A stretch of DNA of 64,000 nucleotides, from positions 11,966,510 to 12,030,509 of the forward strand of contig NC_050468.1 of NCBI RefSeq assembly GCF_013373865.1, in the 5' to 3' direction. This stretch comes from Monomorium pharaonis (lineage: Eukaryota; Arthropoda; Insecta; Hymenoptera; Formicidae). Under the pieces are notes generated by a model, which ran no database searches, was not told the DNA's origin, and saw only the letters and a program-made list of their open reading frames with translations. Of the stretch, positions 19,301 through 30,552 are shown one piece after another. Positions within the stretch are counted from its first letter, which is position 1, and each line of letters starts with the position of its first letter. A program made the translations under genes and the position numbers.

Positions 19301-20058
19301 TTGATAAAACATAAAGACTAACATAAGAAAAACATTTATAAAGAACAATTTTTAAATGATAAGTTAAATAAAAATAAAACATACACATATACACAAGAAA
19401 TTATAATTTTTAGATTGGATTAGATAATTGGACAAGTTATTTAGAAGAACATGTACAAATTAGTATTTAAATAAGTATTGTTGAAATAATACAATTTAAT
19501 AATTTTTTTATAGTAGCTCAAATGTAAAGGTCATATTTTATCTAATTTTATTTAATTTTGGAAATAATAATTTTAATATAAAATTAGGTAAAAATTCATG
19601 AAATTTAAATATGTTTTTCTATTATTCTTTATTAATGTTTCTAAACAAGACTATTTCATGAAAAATTAAGTATAAAAAAGACTTTAAAGTAAAAAAAATG
19701 TATAAAAATAAAAATATGTTGTAACAAATTCTTTTTTTTTTAAAAGAAAAAAATGTATTTTTTAAAATATGACTGTTGTAGAACTTTTATGACATAGATA
19801 GATGGATTGTAGAACTTTTATGGTAAAAAACATTTTAAGTTTTTAAAAATATTTATTAAAAATATTACTTTACACTTTTTTGTACATTTACATACAACCA
19901 AACATAATTATTTGTATTTCATAAAATATTCTCTGAATCTTTGTCCACATGTCCAAATGATTACCCTGCATATTCGTCACTCAACAATTATATCCATATT
20001 GTTTTCACTTTATCACTTTACCAGAATTCTGTTAATAGCGCGGGCACTTACCTTTCAT
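16360..20058 (-). CDS. Secreted peritrophin-like protein (six CBM14 domains), paralogue of gene 1
   Basis: Exons are 20052-20058 (ATGAAAG, donor GTAAGT) and 16360-17981 (acceptor TTCTAG); 542 aa. The phase-1 join reads MKGIYLVAVLYIATLNAAAL, a signal peptide matching gene 1. CBM14 domains start near residues 32, 145, 237, 328, 404 and 467. Between domains 1 and 2 the mucin linker has only about four TPTPTTPS-type units. Domains 2 and 3 (CVSDGK..., CVPEAK...) have no counterpart in gene 1, which has the long array there. The protein ends shortly after domain 6 because a deletion shifts the frame. It is probably still a functional secreted chitin-binding protein, since the ORF, signal peptide, splice sites and promoter are intact. 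A pseudogene in early decay is the alternative. Confidence 0.8.
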
Positions 20059-20139
20059 CGCAAAAACCTATTCGCTAAAATTGAAGACTATTATCTATTT
20101 CTTCGCTTGTTAGATTGCTAACTAATGAATTCATCATTA

Positions 20140-20192
20140 GGAAATGATTTTTATATAAGCGCTTATCACATAGTACGCGCTTATCATATCTA
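20140..20192 (-). promoter_or_regulatory. Core promoter of gene 2: TATA box with tandem GATAAG sites
   Basis: Minus-strand TATATAAAA at 20157-20149 lies about 92 bp upstream of the ATG at 20058. GATAAG motifs lie at 20162-20167 and 20180-20185. Spacing and sequence match the promoter of gene 1 almost exactly. Confidence 0.65.
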
Positions 20193-20640
20193 ATATTTGA
20201 CAAAACTTTTCTCTTTTAAAATAGTCACTCAAGCATATCGAAACAGATGCAAAATTATTCAGTATTGGTACATTTTCTGAATTAACAAGCACACATTGTA
20301 TACCCAAATGTAAATGCAAAGAAATATTTTTTTATTTATAGCTTTTGCGGCCATTAATGTTGCATTGACGGCGCAACGTTGTACCAAGACGTGGCATGTA
20401 TCCAAAAGCCCTTTTTATTAGAACCAAAGAAATTTTATTTACAAATATTAACCTAATAATGCAACTTAGAGTGCAATAATTTTGAAATAATTAATAATGT
20501 TGTACTTATACCTGAATTTGTAGAACATTTTAATACAAAATTCAAAGGACATTCTAAGAACATCTTTAGAAAGTTTATTAGGGTATAGGAATAAGAATGC
20601 TTAATTAACAAACTAAATTATCTTTGAGAAAATATTGAAA

Positions 20641-21675
20641 TAGAGGAGAAGATGATAATATGACACCACCCATTTACATTTTGTATAATAACTTTGTTAA
20701 TAATTAATATTTTTAGTCAAAATTTTATGAATATATTAATCAAAGTGTTGTTCATTAGATTTTAAATTCAAAATTATGAAATATTTACCATATTATATAT
20801 TACTTACAAAAATGTAGCGACACTGCGTAATAGGCCGAAGAGAAACAGGAAGGGTAATATGGCCACCACAAAAATAGATGTAAGAAATCGGTTTTGTTTA
20901 AAAAAGTGACAATTTTGTTAGAAAATTATATGTTTATATAAAATATGTTGTTATATAAAAGCAAGTAATTTTTTAATTTATGGTTAACAGAACTTAAATA
21001 AAAATAACTTTTAAATTGAAAGAACAAATTGTTAGATATTTGATAAATAACAAGGATGCTCGCAAACGTTGCAAAAATTAAGTTGAACGTATCCAAAATA
21101 TATTGGTGCTATAATTACAAAAAAAATCAAATATTGCAAAATACATACATTTACATATATCCTCTTTCTTCTGTCGTAAGACATGTTCGATATGTATATT
21201 GTCACGTGAATAGTTAATACTACAGTGACAATCGATTTATCCAGGAATTGTCTCGATATTGAGATCTCGAAAGTGATTATATTATTACCAGCACGCTTAG
21301 ATGACTATATTAACCTTATATTATTGTTTAATTTTGTATAATTCGAGATATGTATACAGCCGAATAAAAAGTGACAAAGAAATATTCAAACGTATATACA
21401 TTTAGGTGATAATGCGTTTAAGTGTAAAAAGAATGAGGAAGTATGTGTAATTAAATGTTAAAATGTACCTTAAAAAATTTTCAAAATTCTTGATTGGAAA
21501 AATGTCTTATAAGAAATATTGGCTGTTGCGCTTTGTCATATTAGCGCCACTATATAACATTAGGTTACTAAACAAATAATACCACAAATAATTATCAGAA
21601 TTCGTCAAATAATAATGGAGATAATATGGGTAACCATATTATCCGCACGGACTATATTACCATCTTTTCTTATTA
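20641..21675. mobile_element. About 1-kb insertion in copy B, probable non-autonomous DNA element
   Basis: Copy A runs continuously from AATATTG to TATTAAAAGCATACG at about 9630-9645, whereas copy B is split by this segment. The ends are imperfect inverted repeats (GAGAAGATGATAATATGAC versus the complement of the right end, GAAAAGATGGTAATATAGTC). GGTAATATGG-like words recur inside. No transposase ORF is seen. Confidence 0.5.
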
Positions 21676-22267
21676 AAAGCATACGTAATATATTTAGTGG
21701 TATAATTAACATACACAACTCGCGCTTTTAGTTTTATTAAATTAAATTTTCTTAAGCCAGTTTTATTTTAATAAGATTTTAACTTTGGGTTTAGTTGCAA
21801 AGTATTAAAAAAGTTGAAAAGTTAAGATAAATGATAGCTTTTGATATACCAAAAATCGTGAATTGTGGAAACCATGTCAAATGAGAGAAGAATTGATTAA
21901 AAATTCCGATATAATAAAATGACATTCAGATTAATTTAATTATTATTTCTACAACAATCAAATGATGATACGGGTAGTATCGATATATTGTTATCAGTTA
22001 ATAGTATTGATCAATATAGTAATTTGAATAATTTTCTGCTTAAGTAATAATATACAAATATGCATATAAATTTAGACTATTACTTTATTTTATTAGAATC
22101 TTTTATTTATATAATACACATTTACACATTTCTACATTTATGTCCTTAATAAAAATCTACGAGAGAGTGCTTGCATACAAATCGTCGATTTTGATCACCT
22201 CTTGCCTCTCCTTAGCTCGACTAATTGATAAAAGTATGGAGAATCCGAGAATTGATAAAACTGAATT

Positions 22268-22273
22268 TTTATT
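22268..22273 (-). terminator. Poly(A) signal of the small peritrophin
   Basis: AATAAA on the minus strand, about 60 nt past the TAG stop, followed by AT-rich DNA. Confidence 0.5.
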
Positions 22274-22330
22274 GTATTTCTACTTCTAGTTCTCGTCCGC
22301 AAAGTTTTTTGCGCTATATTCGTTGCTTGT

Positions 22331-23529
22331 CTAGTATTTGCATTTGGCTTGCCACGGCCAGTTGCAGACGGACACCGTTTTGTCGAAATGCAATCCGGCC
22401 GAGCAGTTCTGAGGAATCGGGATGCCGTTGCTGCATGTGCAAAATTTGGTACAGTCGCCATTATAAGGGAGATGTATTGTTTTATCTGTAGGATCCGAAA
22501 TCGGACATGGATCGATGCAGCCGTTAATAATTTCCTCACTCTCGATTTCACGGGGTAGAGTCTCCGGTCGGTTTAATTCGGGACGGCATCCCGCGGACGG
22601 CCAGTCACACTGTTGAATAACGTTATTAAAGTGCAGACCATCGGGACATGAGTGAAGTTCACGATTGCCGTTTCGGCAAATGTAATATAAAGTACAGTCC
22701 TTTGGATGAGGCATCCTGATAGTGCCTAACAACGGACACTCGGGCATCTTCGCAGGCAGTTTTTTTGGAATTTGACTCGCAAATTCCCCAATAGTGAGCG
22801 TCAATGAGACGATGATTATCGCACAGTATGCTGTAAATTACAAAATATGTTCTCAATTATTAAAAAAAAATAAGTTCTTTAATACCTATGCGAAAAAACG
22901 GTTTAAAAATTCAACTGAATTTATCGGAGTCTATATCAAAATAGTACGATAAGTTGATTGTATTACAATTTTATGCTATATTTTTTAGTACTATAGTGTG
23001 TATGTGGAAAGCGTAAATGTACACACATTTACAATATTTTATCTTTATTTTAAATAAATGTATAATTTTGCAATAAAACATTTTTTTAAATTACACTACT
23101 TCTATTTCTTCTTCTTCCCATGAATCTTTGACTCATTATGCACTGTCGCTACATTTTTATAAATAAGATTCAATGTAATAAGTATGTATTAACTTTAAGT
23201 CTAAATTCTCTATTAAAAAATACTTCAACAAATATAATTGTTAAGCTTTCAATTTAAAATATTAATTATTAGCAAAGTTAATGTATCAAATATAAACAGG
23301 CGACTGTAATACAATCTTCTCCTTTAATATTCACAAAGAAGATTAAATCAATAAACAATAAATAAATAAACAATAAACTCAATCAGATGACCTAGAGACA
23401 CTATAATATTTGACGAGTAAAATTTTGACGTTAAACTTATAGACTAAAGATAAAACTAAATCGTTACTTATCACGTTACTTATCCGGTTGTCAAAGATAG
23501 TACAGATTTTTCAGAAACTCACCTCTCAT
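22331..23529 (-). CDS. Small secreted two-domain peritrophin (CBM14 x2)
   Basis: Exons are 23523-23529 (ATGAGAG, donor GTGAGT) and 22331-22830 (acceptor TTTACAG); 168 aa, intron 692 bp, phase 1. The join gives MRAYCAIIIVSLTLTIGEFA, a signal peptide. Two CBM14 domains follow: CPLLGTIRMPHPKDCTLYYI... (about 40-90) and CPISDPTDKTIHLPYNGDCT... (about 111-166), each with six Cys. The protein stops just after the last Cys. Two-domain peritrophins cross-link chitin in the peritrophic matrix or cuticle (family knowledge). A minus-strand AATAAA lies at 22268-22273, about 60 nt after the stop. A truncated duplicate lies at 12500-12768. It is intact and likely functional. Confidence 0.85.
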
Positions 23530-23604
23530 TATGGTTATTAATTGGTATATCAAAACGTATCACACATTCGACAGTTAAAAATACAATAACTAGCATTTGC
23601 AACG

Positions 23605-23640
23605 TATCGATTTTTATATCGATTATCTTATCGTTTGATA
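23605..23640 (-). promoter_or_regulatory. Core promoter of the small peritrophin: TATA box with overlapping GATA sites
   Basis: Minus-strand TATAAAA at 23618-23612 is about 85 bp upstream of the ATG. Immediately upstream are GATAAG (23632-23627) and AGATAA (23628-23623), overlapping by two bases. The layout resembles the promoters of the two large paralogues although the rest of the sequence differs. Confidence 0.6.
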
Positions 23641-24184
23641 GTGATCTTGCGTGAAGTATCATATCCCAAAAGTATATCTACTTACACAAAAATCGATTGA
23701 TTGTCCTAGGGTTTACGTTCGTTTAATAAAATAATACTGATGATAATTGATAAAAGTAATTTACTAAAATTACTGGAATTAATTAGCAAAATAGTGTAAT
23801 TAAAATATAAGAATATTAGTATCAAAGAATATTTTTAACAGCGCAATAAAATATTATATATATGTACATATATTTCCATGCATTTACGTTGCGTTATCAT
23901 TTAAAGCTTTAAAATGTTTTTAGATAATATTCAGGGCAGAATCGTATTTCTTGTTATTGACGCGTGAAATTTCAACGCCATCGATAAAAATAAGAGATTA
24001 CATTACAAAATAACTTAAATAAACTTTTTGAGAAGAAACTTACCGATCAAATACATTCATTCATATTTGCAGAATTACAGAATTATTTAATCTTTATTTA
24101 TAGCAAAATGTTATTTAAATATACGCAAAAGTTGTCTTTTTATAAACTTTTGTTTTAGATACATAACATATGCAATAATATTTA

Positions 24185-24322
24185 GACCTGAATTTATAGT
24201 CGTCAAACTTGGCACTTGGCAGTCGCCTCAATCGCCTTATTTTACGGAACGTGATTGGACGAAAAGCAACAAGATGACGGCAACTTGAGTGCCAAGTACC
24301 AAGTTTGACTATAAATTTAATC
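24185..24322. repeat. Short inverted-repeat element (MITE)
   Basis: The left end ATTTATAGTCGTCAAACTTG and the reverse complement of the right end (AAATTTATAGTCAAACTTGG) match, and the match continues into the ACTTGGCA words. It is about 135 bp with a unique centre and no coding capacity. Confidence 0.6.
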
Positions 24323-24460
24323 ATAAAAATGGATCTTAATCATAAAAATGTTTGTTTTTGTTTTCTATAACTGTCTGTCATCTCTCGGATTAATTTCGTA
24401 TTCTTTTGCAAAAAAAAAGACAGATCAAGAATAATGAATTGGTCAATTTTTTGACATATT

Positions 24461-25700
24461 TTAATTACATCTCAAAAGCGCTGTCCAGAGAACAGTGTTA
24501 AAGAATCTGCATCGGAATAAGTGATAATCTGAAGGCGCTATGTGCCGGAGAATTTTCCAATACAAGTTAAAAATTTGCTGTAAACGAAAAGCTACATGCG
24601 GCCTGGTGTTGTTATACAACAAATGACTTTCCAGTTTACTTACCCAATAAACAGTTTTTGTTACATGTGCGGCGAAAGTGGTCAAAAGATTAATAGAATC
24701 AGATAAGGAAAAATTTTAATTAAATCGTGTTTTTGGTTCGTAAATATTAGATTGTTTATCTGAAATATATAAGACTTTCTATATTTCTGTATCGTATTGT
24801 ATCTTTTAAATATCTCTATATACATAACAATAGAAAATAATTATTTTTCTATAACATATTTTTGATAGAAACGTATAAGAACAATTTCAGACTAATTTAT
24901 ATAGTTTTATAGCTTTTGAGTTGTTGAACTTTTATATTCAGTAAGATAACTAGATAAGATCACATAGGAAAATACCTATTACATTCAGATAAAGTTTTCG
25001 TCGCTTGATTCAGATACGATAAAGGAACGATAGAATTTTTTAACTTTTCTATCTAGCATGAAATCTAGTGTCCGATAAAAATTATAGATTCAGATAAAGT
25101 CGTATTAACTTCTATCAAATTTCTATATATTTCTATCAATTTCTATCAAACTTTTTGAGCAGAGCCCTTTTATGTCACTTTTTATGGGTAAGTAAAGTCG
25201 TCGATTTCAGCATTTTAATGTTATTGCACAGTTCTTATTCTCTAATACATGGCGTGAACCCCCGAAAAACATTCCAGCACAAACTTTTTCAGCACATTTA
25301 ATCATTTTAACACTCGCATGCGCGTCATCTCGCGACAAGCACGTAACTTTCACAAAATTAACTGATGGTTTGTCGCTTTCACGAATCTAATCTTAGCTAA
25401 CCTGTCAATTTGCGAGACACTAAAGAAACCACATTAACGCACAGCTAACCAAAAAATTTGGTATACAATACAAGCGTAACAGCCTTTTGCACTCGTGCGA
25501 CTTTACATAATGTACATACTATTTCTGTTTGATTTTGTCGATCAAGTTATTAACGATCGACTTTCGTCAGTTTTTACGTGACAGACGTTTTCGTCCAATA
25601 ATCTTTCTAGTAGTTCTCAATTTTTGTAATGTTTCATAGCGTGATTATTAATATCAAAATTACCAGATTTAAACTGTCGAAACCAAAATTTATATATATT
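24461..25700 (-). mobile_element. Fossil mariner transposon
   Basis: Minus-strand pieces in mariner order: KFWFRQFKSGNFDINN (about 25685-25640), ELLERLLDENVCHVKTDE (about 25610-25560), then LLYNNTRPHVA and HIAPSDYHLFRCRFFN near 24620-24490. Stops and frameshifts are frequent. The second catalytic Asp of HDNARPH is changed (YNNTRPH). An old, dead copy. Confidence 0.7.
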
Positions 25701-26166
25701 GTGAGACACAATACCTTTATAAAAAAAGAACAAATTGGTTTACATACTTTAGCAATGTTTATACCTTGTTAAAACTCGTACCATATGTAATGTTAACTTA
25801 TATAGCGTTTTATCGCTTATCCTTCTCCTTATGGTTTTACACTTTACAGGATCATATTTTACAAAATTATCATTGAAATAAAACAAAGGACGGTTTATAA
25901 ATTTTGATACAAATTTTTTAAAAACCTAGAAAGGGGAGAATTTAAAATTTAAATAATTATACTAAATGCAGAAAAGATTAAAACTTCTGTATATATTTAA
26001 CATGTAGAATAATGTCACCAATATTAGCATAGATTTTCTAAAATGGCACCCTCTTACTTTTCGAGTACTAAATATTACATTGTATTAACATTGATAAAAA
26101 TATGATTTGTTTAGATAATTAAAATGGAAATAAAAATCTATGTTTTATACATTTATGACTTTTTCT

Positions 26167-26707
26167 CAGGGTTGGGTAGTAACTAGTTAAATAGTTGAAA
26201 GTTAATAATAAAGTTAAAAAGTTAATAATTTTTTATTTAATTTAGTTATTTTTAAATAATTTAATTTTTAATTTTAACTATATAGTTATTTTTTTAATAA
26301 ATAAACTTTAAATTATCAACTTTTTTTCTAAATTAAAAATTTTATCTGAGCGAAAGAAAAAAATTATAAAATAAAAATTTATTCTTGCATAAAAACAATA
26401 TTTTTTGTTATTTCATATAATTAATATTATAATTTAATTTACAAATAAAATATTAAATATATTTGATGATCGATACTGTAATTATGTTGGTAATATGACT
26501 TAAATAAATTACATAACTTTTTAATTTAATATAAATAAAGCTTCTCAAAATTAACTTTTACTTTAACTTGACTTAAAGTAATCTCAACGTAACTTTAACT
26601 GAGTTAGTTTTTTATTTATGTAACTTTTAACTTAACTAACTTAATTTTATAATCTATTAACTTTAATTTAATTTAGTTAAAAAAATATATTAACTGACCT
26701 AACCCTG
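26167..26707. mobile_element. hAT-type MITE with perfect 8-bp target duplication
   Basis: Starts CAGGGTTGGGTAGTAACTAG and ends with the complement of CAGGGTTAGGTCAGTTAA. It is flanked by CTTTTTCT at 26159-26166 and the same 8 bp at 26708-26715. An 8-bp duplication and CAG-type ends are diagnostic of hAT elements. The 541-bp interior is an AT-rich run of AGTTAA-type words with no ORF. Confidence 0.85.
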
Positions 26708-28057
26708 CTTTTTCTATATAAAATTTAATTTAAAAAAAAAACAATTTAACTTTATATACATGTATCTAAACTTTATGTAATAGCGCATATCTTATTGGAG
26801 TATAAGATATTTGTATAATAAGCAAAAAAAATTTTACATCGAAATGGAGGGTTTCTAGCAATTTTCATATACATTAACTTGTAAATATTTTGTACAAATG
26901 ACTTATGTTAAAAAAACATAAAAAGAAACGCTAATTTTGGAGCTCAATTTCTCAAATGTTTATTTCTTATTACGTTGTGAAAACATTAATTTTTACAAAA
27001 TATGAAACAGCATTACAAAAATTGCTGTACTCTTTGATAGAAGACACTTTCTAGTTTACGTTTAATTTTTTAAGTTTTATTTTTAGCTTTTGTTTAAGAA
27101 AATTAACAAAAAAAGGCAAAAACAAAGTATTAATAATCTTTTTGTTTAAATACAAGTTTTTGCAATAAAAATGAGAGATAAAGAAATTAATATTAATGTA
27201 TATAAAATAATTAAATGTAATATACTGCAATAAATAATAAATTTGATGTAAAATGGCAATCACTTCCTTAAACTTAATAACATTTTTTCAGCTTCTGGAT
27301 ATACAATATAACTAGATTCTTACTTTTAACTCATTTAAAAATAATGTGTGCTTTTTTAATTTGATTGTAATGTCTGTGTGCTTTTAAATACCGAATTAAT
27401 ATAAATTTATGTGTAAATTCATAAAAATTAAAAAAAAGAAATAAATATATAAAAACGATACGATAAATGTTACTCTGTAGAAGTAAAGTCAATGTAAAAA
27501 ATATTTTTAAAAGTTGTCTCATTAAATGTATATGTTATTTCTTGATTTCAGTCACTTTATCGATACCGACAATTAAAATAAATGTCGTGCGATGTCATGT
27601 CACTGATAATGACAAGATTGCATAAACTACGTCTAAATTTTTGTGAGGGTGCAAGGTTCTTTGATTAAAAGATACAGAAGCTCTCTAAATCATCAGTAAA
27701 GGACGTTATAAATCTTTATTACATGTTAAAGATTACGATAGAATATGAAGTGGCACTATAAATCTGTCTGAGTATAAGATCATAGTTTACGTATTAAACA
27801 TTACAAATCACAATAGGTTTTGCAAAAATATAAATAATACTTGCGTATCTATTGCAATCTTTTTTTATATACAAATTACTTTGGTAATTATAAGTATATA
27901 AAAAAAATGGTGTTTTCTAGTTTTCTATTGGTAATAAATTTTCAGTGTTACAATGACGCTCAATAAAGGGTTTTTTGAACACATATTCAACGTATTGTTA
28001 AAAAATTATGTGTACTATGTTATATTAAATTTAATCACGGAAAAAACGACACTTCTA

Positions 28058-28110
28058 CAGTGTGGAGCAAAAATAAGTACCCAATTTAAACAACATACAA
28101 CTTTTAAATA
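28058..28110 (+). repeat. Solo terminal repeat of the element at 28481-29663
   Basis: CAGTGTGGAGCAAAAATAAG and the following 30 bases are almost identical to the left end of the element 420 bp downstream, also preceded by TA. No matching right end was found, so it is a truncated or nested copy. Confidence 0.65.
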
Positions 28111-28480
28111 AACGATTTTGCTAAAGTGTCTAAGAATTTAATTACATATTAAAAATAATTTTTTGTATTGTTAAAATTGTTATAAAGAATGTTTAAATTG
28201 TTTGTTAAAATGTCAAAATTTTTTACAGTATTGTTCATCATCATGCTTAGTGTCCTAGATAATTACTTTTATGATTCAACAAAAGTATTTTTAAATCTAT
28301 ATTCAGTTAAATTTTTTTACGCTTTAGCAAAACCGTTCCGTAATTGAAATAAATTCTGAGAACCGTTTAAGATTAAAGAGCTCTTCAGATTGCGGCATGT
28401 CACAAATATCTTATTTTTTTTATCAGCTTTGATCTAATACTTTGATAACGATTGTCATACTGATCTGCTATTGAATTCTA

Positions 28481-29663
28481 CAGTGTGGAGCAAAAGTAAG
28501 TACCCAATTTAAACAACATACAACTTTTAAATAAACAAAAAGTAACGTCTTTTTATGTTTTATTTTGTTTGAATTTTTAATTTTTATTACATTATTTAAT
28601 TGAAAATGATATTGAGTAAATGATTTCTTCTAGCATTGACAGGAAACTACCTTGTGAATGAACACTGAGAGAAAAATGTTGTATTGAGAACTAAATATTC
28701 CTTGTGATGTTTTTTTTGATAGTTATTTGTTATAAAAAAATTTATTTGTAAAAACAAAATATACATTTCTGTAAAATATTCTGTGAAATGTACTTTTAAA
28801 AAATATTTCTGTAAAATATACCTTATTTAAACAAATAACATTCAGTGTGCGTAAAAATAAATAATTTATTCGCTGGAAATAAAACATTTATTTTGCCCTA
28901 TATAAATGAACCATTTCTTAGAGAAAAATACTTAAAATTTTTTAATGGAGAAAATGGCGTATATTTTACTCCAAATATTTTATTCCCAAGAAATAAACCA
29001 ATTAGTAAGAAAAATGAAATGCATTTCACAGAAATATATATTTTGTTTTCACAAATAAATTTTTTTATAACAAATAAATATCGAAGAAAACATCATAAGA
29101 AATATTTGATTTTCAATTCTTCGACATTTTTCTTTTAGTAAAAAAATTATATTTAGTAAACTGTTTGATTTGGCATCTTTGCTACAAAAGTTTATATTTT
29201 TTCAAAAACTCCGCTGGTGATGTTATTACTATAAATAGTGAGCATTATCGAAGGATAATTGCAGACTTCTTAGTGCCTAAATTAAAAGAATCGGTAGAGG
29301 ATGTGTATTAATAAAATGGTGTCATATATTATAGAGCATCCAAGACAATAAAAATTTTGAAAAATACTGGATTTAATTTTATTCTCATTTTAGCGATTTA
29401 ATGTGAGTTTCTGAATTAATTGCTCCTGATTTTTCTGTAGGGATATTGAAAGGATACTATGCTGTATCCTACAGATGTTGACAAAATTGAAGACAAATAT
29501 TTATTGTAAAATAAAGAACATAAAGAAATTTTTGGGTATACAGTTATTAAAAAATGCTATAAAAAAATAGCACAACTTAGTGTGAAAAAAATTTGTGATT
29601 ATTTCTTATTTATTTAAAAGTTGTAGGCAGTTCAAATTGGGTATTTACTTTTATTCTACTCTG
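28481..29663 (+). mobile_element. Fossil Tc/mariner-type DNA transposon
   Basis: Left end CAGTGTGGAGCAAAAGTAAG; right end is the complement of CAGAGTAGAATAAAAGTAAA; TA on both flanks. Plus-strand remnants of a transposase lie at about 29230-29500: SEHYRRIIADFLVPKLKES then NG...ASKTIKILKNT, the layout around the WFQQDGATCHT block of this superfamily, but with stops. The 97-aa ORF at 28845-29138 is not recognisable. Confidence 0.65.
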
Positions 29664-29963
29664 TACAACTGAAAAACACATTAATATCACGGCTTATCAA
29701 TAATATTGCAATTTTTCCTACAACTCAACAAAATTTAGTACTATGATAAAATGCGTAATTGATGATAGCCAGAAAAACATTTTTAATTTTATAAAACTTA
29801 ATTTTATAGACTGGTGATGAAAAATTTATCTATATAATTTAACAAGATATAAATCTGAAAATAATGTTAAAACATTATAATAATTATATAAGATGCATGA
29901 TGAGCAATGGTACAAAAAGTTTTGATATTATAGTAGCCGGTTCGAACGTTCTATATAATTAAT

Positions 29964-30552
29964 GGCTACCCTCTAAATTGCAATCAGTGGATTTTTACTG
30001 ATTTGCTGTGGCATACATATAACTGTGATAATCAATTAATATTCACAGTCTTTCAGTGATTTGCACTTCAGAATTGAAGTATTATCACTAAAAAATCAGT
30101 GTATTTGTTTCATTAATTGATAATCAATGAATGATTATGAGTATATTGGTCGAGTTTTTACTGATTATAATTTATAAAGAGTAATAAAAATGTTTTCAGA
30201 TGTGTATTCAGCTAAATTTTTTAAATATAGCAATAGATAACATTGATTTAGCAAAATTTTTTGTGCAATGTCTTCAGTTTAGCAATTTTCAACAACGTGA
30301 AAATTACAAATATACTTTCTAAATTACAATTAGTAAAAAATCATTAAAATCAATGAAAATACCACTGATTTCAGTGGTATACTTATAACCTGTCAATTAG
30401 TGGAATAAATACATTGATCTTTTAGTCATTATACACTACTCGTAATTCTGAATAAAAATCACTAAAAGTCAGTGGATACTAATTATTACAGTTATAAGTA
30501 TATCACGCAAATCAGTGTAAATAAATTAATTGTAATTTAAAGAGTGAGTAAA
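29964..30552. repeat. Inverted-repeat element rich in ACTGATTT words
   Basis: The left end CCCTCTAAATTGCAATCAGT pairs with the complement of the right end (CTCTTTAAATTACAATTAAT). Blocks such as TATAACTGTRATAAT recur inverted near both ends, and a smaller palindrome lies near 30310-30540. Probably a 590-bp MITE. Confidence 0.5.

Noticed and set aside
28845..29138. 97-aa ORF as a gene
   Set aside because: Lies inside the TA-flanked fossil transposon, is AT-rich and has no recognisable domain.
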